This document shows, piece after piece, positions 24,163 to 37,206 of a stretch of 64,000 nucleotides of DNA. The DNA is taken from the NCBI RefSeq assembly GCF_008831285.2, contig NC_045141.1:26091315-26155314 (forward strand), in the 5' to 3' direction. Numbering within the stretch: the first letter of the stretch is position 1; every line of letters starts with the position of its first letter. Position numbers and translations under genes: made by a program. Origin of the DNA: Nymphaea colorata (taxonomy: Eukaryota > Streptophyta > Magnoliopsida > Nymphaeales > Nymphaeaceae). Under the pieces are notes generated by a model. That model worked only from the letters and a program-made list of their open reading frames with translations. It did not search any database and was not told where the DNA came from.

Positions 24163-25919
24163 ATCGTCGTAGGGAGCTATAAGAGGAAAAACCTCTTGCT
24201 AAAGCAACGTCACGCATGACTGTGCTGCCCATTCTAAATTTGCTAGAGAACTTAGCTAGGTTTTAGAGGGAGAAAAACGAGTTCTCCCAATTTTTTTGGT
24301 TGGTCAAGCTAATTGAACACGTTCCTGATATAGCATGCATGAACTATAAGATGATTTCGGGATATTGACCGTATATAGGTTTCTTTCACTATATAATATA
24401 CTGCATCATACACGTTGAGAAATTTGTTGTAGCCTTATAATCACAGTTCAGGCCAATTGCATAATATAGTTCCCTGCATTTGGTTTTAAGTTATGATTGG
24501 ATTGTTTGGGCTTGGTACGTAAGAAGAAGGTTTTGTTGATTTTAAATTCATGAATGGCCCTACTTCTTTTATCAACAATTCCATATTCTACAAGTGCCGA
24601 ACTCACGAGCACACAAAAAACCTGAAACATATTTGTGATTTGATCGCCCCGATCATGACCAAGTGGTAGGACGGTGAAACCTATACACATTTATTTATAT
24701 ATGGCTTCTGTCTTCTAAAGAGCATAAGGACATCAACTCGGGATCTGGACGGGCCCATCAAATTCGTACCAAAGAAAACTATATGTTTTTTTTTAAAAAA
24801 AAATTGCTATGAAGTTCTACTAACTCAGACTTAGAATCCATTATTTATTTATCTATGCATTACATGAGGCTCCTTGCTTCTTCTTATTGGGATGCTACGA
24901 ATCTTAGGGCTGATCGCTTACCTGCAGCTGCCAACAACGAGCTCGCTTATGAATAAATTTGTAAATCCATTTGGCAATTAAATATCCTTTTCTTAGGCAT
25001 TTCAAAATGCATGCAAGTGCTAGAGTTAGAATTTAACTAATCTAAGCTCGTTTATATTAATTTAACTGTATATTACTATCTCTACAACGCTTAAATGTGC
25101 TCATCATGATGCAGTAGGCAAATCCGTGAGCAACTGGCTAGGTGCATTGATCTATGGCCCAAAGTTCAATCTACAATTAAATGCATGGCTACATATATTT
25201 GCATTGATAATACTCCATCGTGGATTTATCGGCTTGAAGCAAGAGAGCAGGAACCATATTCATTATGCAGCTCCTTTTTTTTCTTGCACGAATATCAGAA
25301 TGTATGTGCTTATGAACAGCTAGCTTCTGGGGTTGGAGCGCAGCTTCACTACATTTAAAACTCACGTATATATTTTACCGCGAAAATTGTGGAAAGCTCA
25401 AAGAAAAATAAACATAAAATAAGGAAGCAGTTCATTGAACTGTGACTTTTCATGATCAGTAGTTATACGACTATGTTAAGCATCTTCACTTGTTAATCGT
25501 CCTTACACCGAAGTTAGGTAGGCCATCGTAACTTACCTTTAAATTATTGCCTGGTCAGAGCACGCTTGTTTTGATGTGTTCGCCCAACAATTGCTAATTC
25601 CACCCTACACAAGGAGTGAAAGAAACACCAACTCAAACACCCTTCTTCCAATTTGCTCCAATGATATAGAAAATTTTGATCTAAACATCACTTAGTTGAA
25701 TTAATATCGGAGAAGGAAATTGCGTTCAACAAGATGGTAACACAATTTTGAATGAGAAAGCAAACCGTGCAGACAGACACATTTGTCAAATTTTATATGA
25801 CTACTAAAAAAATTTAAGAACCACATTTAAACCACTAAATTATTGGCCCCAATTTATAATATTGTAATGACATACAATAAAGAACAAATGGGAGTTACTG
25901 TAAGTACCACATGCAGCTG

Positions 25920-25923
<4 letters not shown>

Positions 25924-25975
<52 letters not shown>

Positions 25976-25988
25976 CGTGTGTGTGTGT
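25924..25988. repeat. (TA)n(TG)n compound microsatellite
   Basis: About 14 TA units grade into about 18 TG units. It lies about 80 bp upstream of the LINE relic. Confidence 0.9.
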
Positions 25989-26069
25989 TTGTTGAATCAG
26001 ATTCCTTGTTAGCTGTGAACAAGGTTCTAAAAGACCTGTAGCATCGTGATCTTTTATTTTAGATAGTGA

Positions 26070-26320
26070 AACAATGTTAAGAATGACTAAGACGTGATTG
26101 GGAGTGTGTCTTATGTCATACGTACAGAGAAGCTAATATGTGTGCGGATTTTCTTGCTTCATAGGGGTTTCAAGGACCTTTTGAAGTGACCATTTTTACC
26201 AATCCACCTGGTCATTTACATCGATTGATTGAGGAGGATCTGATTGGTGTAGCTCGACCTCGTGCTATAGTTAGTTAATGCGGTTCTAAACCGCTTCTTT
26301 GTATCAAAAAAAAAAAAGTA
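26070..26320 (+). mobile_element. 5'-truncated LINE (non-LTR retrotransposon) relic, RNase H end
   Basis: One frame reads as the C-terminal end of a plant L1-type LINE polyprotein: RRDWECVLCHTYREANMCADF (the REAN.CADFLAS motif of the RNase H domain), an in-frame TAG at 26161-26163, then GFQGPFEVTIFTNPPGHLHR and IEEDLIGVARPRAIVS ending at TAA 26276-26278. After the stop come a short hairpin and an A run at 26306-26317, the expected 3' tail. Reverse transcriptase and endonuclease are absent, so this is an old 5'-truncated, dead insertion. The 5' boundary and a target-site duplication were not found. Confidence 0.85.
26280..26294 (+). other. 3' UTR hairpin of the LINE relic
   Basis: GCGGTT-CTA-AACCGC is a perfect 6-bp stem with a 3-nt loop, starting two bases after the LINE stop codon and ending 11 bases before the poly(A). 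In some LINE families the reverse transcriptase recognises a 3' stem-loop; whether this one served that role is inference. Confidence 0.5.
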
Positions 26321-27118
26321 AAGAAAATATCAGAACTCGATCATGAGTAGCATATGTTTGCATGTTCCCGAAAGTGCACTAAGAAATTCTCCGCAATGGC
26401 AAAGGTCAAGCAAAGAAGATGATAAACGAAACATGCCTATATAATATTTTATAAGTTTTCAAATCATTGTAAGGCATTAGATAAAAGAAAAACGACATAG
26501 GTGGTGGAACCAAAAATTTTTGGCTGAGAGACACTAGTGGTTTAGATTTTAAACTTTAAAGGAACCTTGTATATAAATAAGTGGAAGTCCAATATTATGG
26601 TATTTATACATATAAAGCAATTGATATGGGGTTGATGTGGGCACTTGCCTTCATCAGTTCACATATTCTTTGGAAGACTATTTTACCCATAATATAATTT
26701 GGAATAAAAAAAAACTCATAAGCTATATTGCTTAGTACATTTTTCTACAGCTTCTCATCGCTTTCTCTCTCTTTGCGTTTGTCTTAATGTGAAAAATATT
26801 TACCTGATATTATTTTCTGTTAGGAATAAATTAGTTTTTAAAAAAACTATTTTCATACTTATTTTTTTATTCGTAAATATCTTTATGAATAGCGTTAACC
26901 ATGTCAGTATGTATCGATCGATATACATGCACCGTGTCAGTCCCTTCGCCGGTATAACGCACGACTGATATGGGCTTTTATGTTTTTTGTTTGTAAATCA
27001 ATTCATGATATTTCTAGCACTGTCTCAAGACGCAACAATGTTGACGATGATGTCTATGAGAAAATTTAAGATGCTTAGGCCTTTGACATGAGAATGGTGG
27101 AGTCACGGTTCAGTTTTC

Positions 27119-27145
27119 ACATATATATATATATATATATATATC
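27119..27145. repeat. (TA)n microsatellite
   Basis: About 13 TA units, followed at 27170-27188 by an AAT run. Confidence 0.9.
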
Positions 27146-29141
27146 CAATAATAACAATATTGATAGATGATAATAATAATAATAATAACTGGTTGTATCA
27201 TTTGCTCGCCAACACGGTGTATGGGTCGATATACGTTGGCAAGTATAAGCAAAAGAAGAGATGATACACTGCGGATGATAACTTAGTCATATAGAGACAT
27301 CTAGAACACTCATTGTAGACACTGGAAGTTCTATTTTTTTTTCATTTTTACTTAGTTTGACGGCCAATTATTATAACATCTCATTATGAATTGTAAAAAA
27401 TATGATAAAATATGATATGCAGGCCTATTTTACTCAGTAGATGCCGACAGCCATCTACCAACATTCTCAAAGAAGCTTATACATGCCAACAATGGCTTTT
27501 TTTTCTTGTTAAGTGCAAGGAGAGATGATTCATCAGCCAAAATAAGGCACGGGTGCATGGCTTTTGCCGCTTAACTATTTACGCACAGGTAATGAACGAA
27601 TTAATTATGAACAAACTCTGCCAAAATTAGAGACTTTGGTTCAAATTCTCCAAGTCATACACGCAAAAAATTTATGACGTAAGTTCCAAAATTTTTATAC
27701 TGATCGTGTATAGTTTATAGTCAAATCTCTGTAATGTAAAAGAATGAAAAAAAAAAACTGAAAACCCATTTTAGATGTTCCTATCGCCTTCTGTTTTTTT
27801 CTAGAGAAAAATAGTAAAAATAGAAATTGATTTCATGCTTGTGGTAATGGGACGTAAAAACATGATTATATATATATATATGTCACACTTTCTCTTTATG
27901 CATTAATTGTTCAGAGGCTCATTAACTCCAGGAGTTGTTCAGTTGATTCTGCAGAAGAGTCCAGAACATAATCGGTCAACATGTCCGAGAATGGCCCTTG
28001 GACCAACTTTTTTAGTTTCTTAAATAATTTGACCTCTTTTTTAATTATTGGTGGAGAACCCTGAAGAAAGGCTAGATTAATCTGGCAAGAATTAATACTT
28101 ATCTTCATAAGAACGTAAATGCCTTGATTATAAATCAGCAACACAGATGCAGTTAATTTCATTAGGGCAACTACGACCCACACACCTTCTTGGCATGAAA
28201 TGGGCCGTCAGAGACACGGAGGAGGACAACTTCATTTCATTTTATATGTTGTGATTTTTTTTTTTCAAAAAACAAAAAAAAAAGATTTATGTGCATTGGG
28301 ACTCCCTTATTTTTAAATCATTTTTCTCTTTTCTTGGAAAATATTTTGTATTACTTAGAATCAAGGTTAACTAACACATTTTTCACTCCTAAGAAATAGT
28401 TTAAGAGTTTCTTTCAGAAATCGTCCTATGCTTATTTGCATTTTGAAATACCTTTCACCTTTTAACATTTTCCCGAACCCTCTGTTTTGTAGTTTTCCTT
28501 AGCCATAAAATCGAACTTCAAAATAATTATATAGAAAAGACTTTGAGGAAAAGAGAGAAAAAGGGAAGGTGGGTATATCCTTTGGAACAAAACAAGATGA
28601 GAGAGGCCAACTCAAAGAGTGAACACTTTGTGAACATTTAATGAACCTACCCCCAAAATTGAGGTAGATTCATGAAACATTAGAACTATTGTTTATGAAT
28701 ATGTCTCAATCTTTGGAACGGGTTAAGGGACGCTTACAGAATGACACATAGTCATGGACACAAAATGGGCAGAGTGGGGTGTACCGTTTTAAGAGACTGG
28801 AGGAGAAATAGCATAGCTGTTCAGGCAGACATGCATATAAAAGGCAAGTTGCTTATTTGATTCTCATGAATGATATTCTCTTAAACCATAAAAAAAATAG
28901 GATGGCAACATTTAATTTGAAAGGTATACCGTACTTCACCCAGGTCCCAACACACCCATAACCTTAAATGCAAGGGGAATTGGCGGGAGGGAGCCTTCAA
29001 AGTCTTTTTCAAGTTGTGGCTTGTTAACCTTCTGCGTGAATGCTTAGGGTCAAACATAGTAGCGGGACTATGTGTTAGGTGTGTGGGTGCTAAATGACTG
29101 GGTATTTAAACAAGTTGGAGGACTACAAATTTTTGCAAAAC

Positions 29142-29340
29142 TAATTGGGACCATTAAAAGCTAAAAGGGGAGACTTACTTACTGTAAAGACAAATACTTT
29201 TGCAGTGATCAGAGAGCGGATGCTTTGGACAAGGAGGTGCATGCACATTAAATTACGAGAGTAATTGGGACCATTAGAGTTAAAAAAGCTTATAAAAGAT
29301 GTGAAATGCTTACTGTAAAGACAAAAACTTTTCTAAAGAA
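29142..29340. repeat. ~120-bp imperfect direct duplication
   Basis: TAATTGGGACCATTA at 29142 recurs at 29262, and CTTACTGTAAAGACAAA with ACTTTT downstream recurs with the same order, giving a period of 120 bp. Confidence 0.75.
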
Positions 29341-29871
29341 GAGAGAGAGAGAGAGAGAGATCCTTTCGAACCATGCAAGAGGTGAGGCGAGGAAGAAGGC
29401 GGGCAGCATTTTCCACCTCTCACGCAGGAAGCACATGCGCTCGCACACACACCTCAAGGTCTGATCAAGAGATGAGGACATTGGTGTGCATGCATCTGCC
29501 CTCTCATCACATGATCCCCATCGCTCTTTTTTCCCTTTAGTGTAGTTTATTAAGCAACGCCCACAGGGCCAACGAAAAGAAGGAACACTGCTGCATGGGG
29601 ATGCCAATATTCTATTCTCTCAGATGTCCCCTCAAAAATAAGCTTCCAAAACAAGAGCATTATTTTAAAAGGAACTACCAATCATGGTAGACTGTGCGCA
29701 GCTTCACGCTGCCTTCTTATTTTAAAGGGATGAGAACCGCTTTTTTAATGAAGAGCTCATTTAGTGGAGAGCAAGTCCTTTTATGTTCTTTCATGTATAT
29801 CATAAGCATATGCCGGATGTGAACTGTATATTTGTTTTCATACTCAAATATAACATATGCATATGCGTAAC

Positions 29872-30162
29872 ATATGAGATAACAAAATATTTGTGAGATA
29901 ATGAAATAACATATGGATATATGAGATAACGCTAAGCACAAACATAAGATAATACTTATTGGATAACAAAATATTTATGACCTAATAGATGGATGTATGA
30001 GATAACGTTAACCATAAGTACAAGATAATATTTATGATATAATAAAATATTTATGGGGTAATGAAATAGCAGACAGACACTATGAGATAGTGTTAAACAT
30101 AAGTTTAAAATAATGTTTATGAAATAATAAATATTTATGAAATAATGATATAACACTACGAC
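29872..30162. repeat. Degenerate minisatellite, unit about 76-85 bp
   Basis: Units begin with ATGAGATAACG or close variants at 29921, 29997 and 30082, with a partial unit at 29873; each carries AATATTTATGA-like and AAGATAATA-like segments in the same order. Minus-strand ORFs here (Tyr/Ile/Leu-rich) are repeat artefacts. Confidence 0.75.
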
Positions 30163-32964
30163 GTCTTTTTACTACTTAGAGGGGTATATTGATGATAACG
30201 CTGTGCATATATACAAATTGATAAATTTTATTTTTATTGAATCTCCAAATCTTTTTTTTGCGACTTTACTTTTTGTCCTTACAAAAAGTTTTTTTTGTAT
30301 TAATCATGAACATTTTTTTGTTGTTAAAATGGTGCATGAAATTTCATGCACGGAGATGGCATATATATTCAGCTTCGCATTTAGTGATGTCACGTTTCTT
30401 TGATCCTTTTTTCCTCTATGTCTATTGATTAGATGGTTAATCTTGAACACATGTTAATTTTGAGTTGGAAGCGGGAAACATGTATGCCCTAAAACTTTAG
30501 GGCAAGCCCACTTTTGCCTCATATGAGACTACACTCAATTTGATCACTGGGAAGAAACTAAACTAGCACACAAGACAAGAACACGAACACAAAGATTTAT
30601 GTAGTTCATAATTAAATCAATAATCGGATGCACCAAGTTTTACCATTCAAACAAGATGAATGCAAGGGATATTGCTGCCAAGGGCAGAGGCGGAGGCGGG
30701 GCCCAGTTTCTGTATCGGCCATGCACCCCCCCACCCCCGCTCTGAACTTTAAAAATTCAAAATTTTAAATATAAATTTTTAAAATTTCAGTTTAACTTAT
30801 ATAAAAATTTTGAAAAATTATATTTTGGCCTTATTAAAATTTTGAAAGTATAGTTGATCCCTTCAATGAAAAAATCCTAGTTTTGAGCTAGATTGTTGGT
30901 CCTCATCTTTAAGGCAAGATCGCAGATATAAAAACGGCGGCATAATCCAAGTACTCATATAGGAAGGTTGGAAAAAAGCACACCACTTGGGTAAAGATAC
31001 GAACCAGGCTTATTAAAATTAATTATTCAAGTACTTTTTTCTCTAATATAACCTTATAGATTTAACCTTGAGAGTCATTTAGTGAGAAATATTTATTAAG
31101 TTAGTCACTTTTTTTTTTTACTTTAATAAAGTTTTTTTAATAATAAAAAATGAACAACTCTTATAACATTAAAATTTTGATAGTAAAAAGGATCATTTTT
31201 TTTTACAAAAATAACTTGAACTAAAACATCATTTTATATAAAATTAATGTTTTTCATATTAATAGAATGATTGTATAATTACTCGTACATATTACTTATA
31301 CATATATATAATTAATTTTATCAACAAACCTGGTTTTTGTTGTAGCTTATTAGGCGATCGAGCTTGCAAGGTTTTCTTCTTTTTCTTTTTCTTTTTTTTT
31401 CGTGGAAGTTAAACTCAGAACTCCCGGATCTCTCTGCATTTAAGCCATCGTTTGTCTTTTTCTTCTGGATCGAAGGTGCATGTTTTGCCTCATTTATCGT
31501 GCAAATTAAATTTTAGTTAAACCTCATGAGTTATATAGTTATTATTATTTAAATGTCCTTAACGAAAGGGTAAGGAAAAAATAGGCCTTTTGATTAATTA
31601 AGTTGAATTTCCTTTTTTTTTCTTTCTTTTTATTTACTCAAAATGCAGTACAGCTTCGTAACAGTCAGCGCCTTGAAACTTGGACAAAGAAAATAAGAGA
31701 CCCATTCGAATCTATGAATTGGACAAAGAACATGTGCCTGTAGGGCACAGGGGTTAGTTCAAAACATTAAATGCATGCATTAAGTCCCGTAAACATGCAG
31801 CCCGTAAGTTATGCACAAGAAAATAAAATAAAATGTTGGCACATTGGATTGGGGAGAGGTATGAGATGAGATGAGTTTTCATTTCAGATTATATGTAAGT
31901 TGAAGCATAACTGCTTAAAAACAGCTCTATATTATTAGAGATGGAAAGAAGTAAGATGCATTTTAGAAATTGTTGCTGACATTAATTCATTCTTATTATA
32001 GTAATTCAAGAATACTCTATTTTATTTGTTGGAACATTTTTTTTTTAAGAAGGCATCTATGCTAATTAAGAAATCCCTGCCTAACTTTTAGAAATTTCCA
32101 CTTTGCATCCTGAGTCTGAAATATTAGACCACAAGCATCTTTGGAAATCGTATGGGAAGTTCATTATTTCTAATATTATTACAGAAAGTGCTGCGGAAAC
32201 AACAAATCTGTTGTTGCTGTGGATCCCAATTGAAAGCTTTCTTTTCTTCTTGAAATACGTCCATCGTAGTGAAATCGGTGGCTCGCCAAAAATGCGATTC
32301 TAATGCTAATTTGGATTATCAAAATCTCACTGGTTCGCTATTGAAGTAAGCTGTGGAGTTAGAAATATTTATATGCACTACAAAATGCGTTATGCGCACA
32401 AGAACCAAAACACATGTATTTATATTAATGTTAATTTTGTACAAAGCAATTTAAGTTGATCTTATTCTTTACTACCAAAGATATAGTGTTACAAGAAATA
32501 ATAAAAAAACACATCTAAATCTTGAAATATCACTAATTACTATATGTTTTATTTACCGGGAAATGAGTTAAGCCTCCAGTTTTATTTCACGGCTGGTTTT
32601 CCAGGTATCGCCCTCTCCAGAACTCATGCGTCACTCTTAACGAGAAAAGAATAGCTACAGGGGAAAAGATACAGAGAGAAAAGGGACAGTGATCGGGAGC
32701 GGGTACAGCAGCCTCCTCAATTGATCATAAATCTGATCTATGACTTAATATTATACATAAGCATTAAAATAACCTGATTATTATCACAAAGCATGCATTA
32801 ACGTACTCACGTTCATTGTACTTGGCTTTATGAAGAACAATCATAACCACACATCCCCCAAGAAAGGGAAAAATCTTTAATTCTGATCTCTCATTAAGTT
32901 TTTATTGAAAAGGGAGGGAAGGATATGGACGTTCCAAGGGAATACGATATAAAACTTTTGCAGA

Positions 32965-32968
<4 letters not shown>

Positions 32969-33007
<39 letters not shown>
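32969..33007. repeat. (TA)n microsatellite
   Basis: About 19 TA units. Confidence 0.9.
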
Positions 33008-33011
<4 letters not shown>

Positions 33012-34325
33012 CTTGGAACTTCATTCGTTCATGGTGCATGGAATAAGAAAACATATTTTCGTTTTGAAATCACGAAGCGTCAACTTTATATATTATGAAA
33101 AAAAAAGCATTGAATTGATACATAATAGAACCGTCACATCAACACACTAGAAGCATGCTTGGTACACTGGGAGAAATATAAAAAGCTTGTCTCTTTTCTT
33201 AAATGGAATGATGAAATACTCATCTTTTCAAAATTAGTTTCAATTTTCCAACAAATATTTGAAATTAAAGGCCTAAAATCCAGTAAAGAAGAGCTTTGAA
33301 GAGGCGTATTGCCACTCAATCTACTCAACTTATTTAAAAAAAAAAAAAAAAAAGTGTGCAACTTTCCAAATCCTTTGTTGTATGTGCATCCCCGAAGTTT
33401 CACGGAAAGGTAGTTAAAAAAAAAAAAACAAACTTTTTCTGATCTATATGGAACTTATCCTTTTAATAAAATATCGTTTAGAAAGAGGAAAAAAAAAAAA
33501 AGCGTTCCAAGACGTGTCCATGTGACATGAGTACGAAGTTCATACATGAAGAGATTAATGTGCGGCAATAAAAGCAGCTTTCCAAGGGAAGAAGTTGGAT
33601 TGTGGATGGGAGTAGAGGCTGCAATTTCTCAAGGGTGAGAGGCACTTAAACATTAAAATAAAGTGAAGGGAAGGCCAAGGAGGGTGTGCCTTTAATCTTT
33701 TATCTGGAGGGTCATTTATTGGGCTGCTCCCTCCTTCCTATCACGGCAACCGTTGTTCGTGTGAAAATGCTCAAATTTAAACTAAATATTCCATATTCAA
33801 TGCCCTAACATTTTGAAAGTCGATGGATTATGAATGAGATTGCAATTTGGAAAAGGAGGTTTTACTGCTCTTTACTTATATCATACCTTGTAAATGTGAT
33901 TTACATGTTTTCTCTAGTGAAAAATTGTTTTGAATTCTAAGTACTTTAAAAACAGCTGCTCCCAGAAACCAGAATGACTGGTTAAACCATTTTATACATT
34001 TAAAAAGAAGAAAACAAATCAAAATCTATGGGCTCTCCAGTAGGTTTTCCCGATCGAGATGAACTATATGTCTAAAAATCCACAAGAAAAGAAATGTCAA
34101 AGCATGCTGAGCTTGTGATTGTCATAATTATATGAGAGACATGAGCCTACACTACATAGTCTACAACCCCATTCATCATGTTCATCTAGAGAGAGAAAGA
34201 TGGCAGCACCATGTGGCGGCAACAAATTTTCATTTGGTCAAATGCCGAAAGGGAACCCGTTTGGCATGTGAGACCAAAAAGCCGCCTTTCCTACTTCTAA
34301 TAAAATAATCACAAACCCTACCATC

Positions 34326-34328
<3 letters not shown>

Positions 34329-34357
<29 letters not shown>
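34329..34357. repeat. (TA)n microsatellite
   Basis: About 14 TA units. Confidence 0.85.
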
Positions 34358-34362
<5 letters not shown>

Positions 34363-35311
34363 CAGAAGCCTTTTGCCCCCACTTAAAATAGTTGGTACAA
34401 GCACTGAACTTCAGATGCTTGAATTCAAAAAAATTAAATATACATTAAAATTTTTGAAAATTAAAAAAAAAAAAAAGTGAACTGTGATCCAACAATAAAG
34501 GAATCAACCAATAGTAAAAGGGGCCAAAAAAAAAAAAATTAAGACAATTGGGCGTGCACGGATGTGCATGTAAGAGCCGGCTGTCCCCAAAAGAAAAACC
34601 CTAAAAAAAAAAAAAAGAAAGAAAGGCTTTCTATCATGCAGCTGACATAGTCAAAGTTTGACCCGTTTTAGCGACTCCCATTATGTTGATGTAAGGCCCA
34701 CCAACCCTGCTCCTCCTCCCTCCCTCAAGCCTTTAGTCCTCACCTAATCGATGGTCTTTTTGGCAGATGAAGACATCACAACTTTGGACTTTCATCCTCT
34801 CCTGTTTGCTCTTATCTAGAATCAAACGCCCACTTCCTTTGTCTTTTGTCCCAATGACAGATTAGTGGATTAAATTAATCTAGAGAAGAGTTTGCAACTC
34901 CCCCCTCCTCAATGTTAATGGTCAAAGCCTTGTCAATTTGTTTGTTTAGAATATGGACTCTTTTGTTCTTGGCTAATGCAGCAGCAAAGCAAGATCCTAG
35001 CCCTTGCTCCCAATGCCTATGCATATATGTAAAATGTTAGGCATCAGCACCAGCCGCCACCGCCTAACTTAATCCTTTGAGGTATACTAACTTTTTTGAG
35101 TGAGCAGGGAGACGCGATTGAAGGCTGAAGGTCTCACGTCGCGCTTCAGTTTGCATGTTAGTGACCTTTCTTTATATTATATAGAATTGATGCTGGGATG
35201 TTCAAAACAGATACTGTTTACTCTGTCCATTGTACCAACTCCTTCGACTGCCGATTGTTCCATGTATGCCGGTAAGAAAGGAAACCGGTCGGATCATGGA
35301 CTCTAGTGAGT

Positions 35312-35409
35312 TCCAGAGAGAGAGAGAGAGAGAAATTAAAGTTGCAGGCATTGGGTAAAGAATCAAATTTGTTTTGTTTTGTTTAGAGAGAGAGAGAGAG
35401 AGAGAGAGT
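35312..35409. repeat. Two (GA)n microsatellites
   Basis: GA runs at about 35315-35332 and 35385-35409 separated by a TTTTG repeat, roughly 550 bp upstream of the inferred AHL2 leader. Confidence 0.85.
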
Positions 35410-35916
35410 CGTACCTAACTATGGCAAGCAAGAGCAACTGGCAAGAAAGGTGAGAAAGGGAGAAGCGCAGCTGCCTGAGGAAAAAGTGGAAAAAGAGAAG
35501 AGAAAAAAACGTTCAAAACAAAGGAGGGAAAGGACAAGGATGCAACCATTTAAATATCATTTGCCAGTTTGAAAGAAAATTAACCATATAAGGGAAAAAA
35601 AAACCAGAAAATGAATAAAAGCAAAAGCAGAGATGTGGAGAAAAAGGTAACGGGAAATGGGAAAGCAATCGAGGAGCAGAAAAATATTAAATCAATGATA
35701 TCCCAAAAAGATAAAAATTCATGTGTCCCTTCAAAAGCAAGTAAACATTATTATTATGACCAGTAAGACCAAAAGGCGTTCCTCGCTCCGGAATTTAAAA
35801 TTTTCTTTGTTCTGCTCTAACTTTTTTATATTCTGGTAAAACAGTAATTTCAACGGATAATAAAGAAATGGGTCTTTTTGAATTAGCAGAAACAAAAAGG
35901 CAGAAAACCCCCCTCT

Positions 35917-35949
35917 AAAACCCTAAATCTGCCAGTGTTAAACCCTAAA
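35917..35949 (+). promoter_or_regulatory. Two telo-boxes at the presumed AHL2 transcription start region
   Basis: AAACCCTAAAT occurs at 35918-35928 and again at 35939-35949. Telo-boxes (AAACCCTA) sit near start sites of many plant housekeeping and growth-related genes. They lie about 40-70 bp before the putative leader donor site at 35986. Confidence 0.5.
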
Positions 35950-35985
35950 TCTTGGGCATTCCTTCCGGATTTTTCTCCCACCAAG

Positions 35986-36746
35986 GTATGATTATGGTTT
36001 CTAACATCTCCGTTTCGCTTATGTTCACCGGAAATTTTTTGGTTTTTTTTTCTAAATTGTTTTACCTCTGGGTAAATTTTTTTCAGTTTTTACCTTTCCT
36101 TTCGGATGCTGATAAAGGGCCTAGATTTGTTGGGACGTGCTGGCTTTCCCAACAAAATTTCGAATTTTCCTTCGTTAATGAAGCAGAAAAATGGGTTTCT
36201 TCCATTTGCTTAATCTTGGTCCTTGAAGAGTTTCTGGGATAGCCTTTTCTTCTTAAGCTGGGAGATAAAACTTCCTTAATGGGTTTTATTTTTAGTTTCT
36301 TAATATGTTTATCCTCCTTTGAGTGGATCCAGAATGAGGAGAAAAAATTGTTGGTTAATTTGTTGACAACTTTTGCTTCAAAGGAAACAGTTAGTGGGTA
36401 GTCTTCAATCCTGGTGTTCGAATATCTTGTGACACTCGAGTGAACTTTCAAAGCAGGTGGGTGGTAGTTTTTTGGTGCCACCGTTTGAGATTTTCTGGCG
36501 GCAATGCTCTTTTTCTTTTCCCCTTTCCTTTGAAATTCATGCACTTTTTGATCTCGCGTTTTTTAATTTGTTGGCACCAAAAATGGTTTGTACAAAAATG
36601 TTCGAACAATCACCTGGATTTTTTTCTGTAGCAATTGTTGCTCCACCTGCTGAAGCTCATTGGAAGTTTCAGCTCCTTTTTTTTGCTTTTGTGATCATTG
36701 TCATGTCTTGTAATGTCTTTTCTTTATCTACTTTTATGTTTCATAG
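35986..36746 (+). other. Probable 5' UTR intron of AHL2
   Basis: AAG|GTATGA at 35985/35986 and TTTCATAG|GTGATGG at 36746/36747 bound a T-rich 761-bp stretch of intron-like composition, between a telo-box leader and the AHL2 start codon. Long leader introns are common in clade-B AHL genes. Other acceptors are possible; unproven without transcripts. Confidence 0.5.
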
Positions 36747-37206
36747 GTGATGGAAGATGCCGATGCATGGTTTATTGTCTCTCTTCATTCGGGTTTTTGA
36801 GAAGGGTGGGGGTTGAAGTTCGTCTTCTTAGTTTGTCGACTTTGTTGGAAGGATTTTCTGATTACTGCTTAGAGGTTAAACTGCTCAAGGCCTGATATTC
36901 GTGCCATTACAAGCTTCCTCTGATGTGATCTAGTGGAGAACTAGCTGTTTTTTGCATGTTCCCCCAAAGAGAGGCAACACCCATGAAAAGGAAAAGGGAG
37001 AAAAGAATGAAGGGATCATCAAGTGCTTCAAGTTGTAGAGTCTGATTCAGTTAGCTATTGGAGTTATAGCTTGGTTTTTGGGTGTTGCATTCGCTTGTGA
37101 AGTCTTCCTGACTGCTTAGCTCGGACAGGAGAGCGGGATTCTTATTACACTCTTTGCGGCAGAGATTCGGTAAAGTATAAGATCAAGCAGCGGTCTGTTT
37201 ATTTGC

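Larger units (their letters stand above)
22226..35900. other. Intergenic region rich in microsatellites and repeat relics
   Basis: About 13.7 kb with no intact gene. The first ~450 bp probably include the AHL1 3' UTR (CT run at 22577-22618). The rest is AT-rich and holds several dinucleotide microsatellites, a 31-bp tandem duplication (24102-24162), a LINE 3' relic (26070-26320), a 120-bp imperfect duplication (29142-29340), an array of ~80-bp units (29872-30162) and many A/T homopolymers between 33 and 35 kb. ORFs are all short and unrecognised. Confidence 0.7.

Noticed and set aside
30690..30860. GAGGCGGAGGCGGGGCC followed by AT-rich DNA, like a degraded dispersed repeat
   Set aside because: The resemblance is general; no ends, coding part or second copy in the window.
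32103..32303. 66-codon plus ORF
   Set aside because: Looks protein-like in composition but matches no family I know and is alone in AT-rich DNA.
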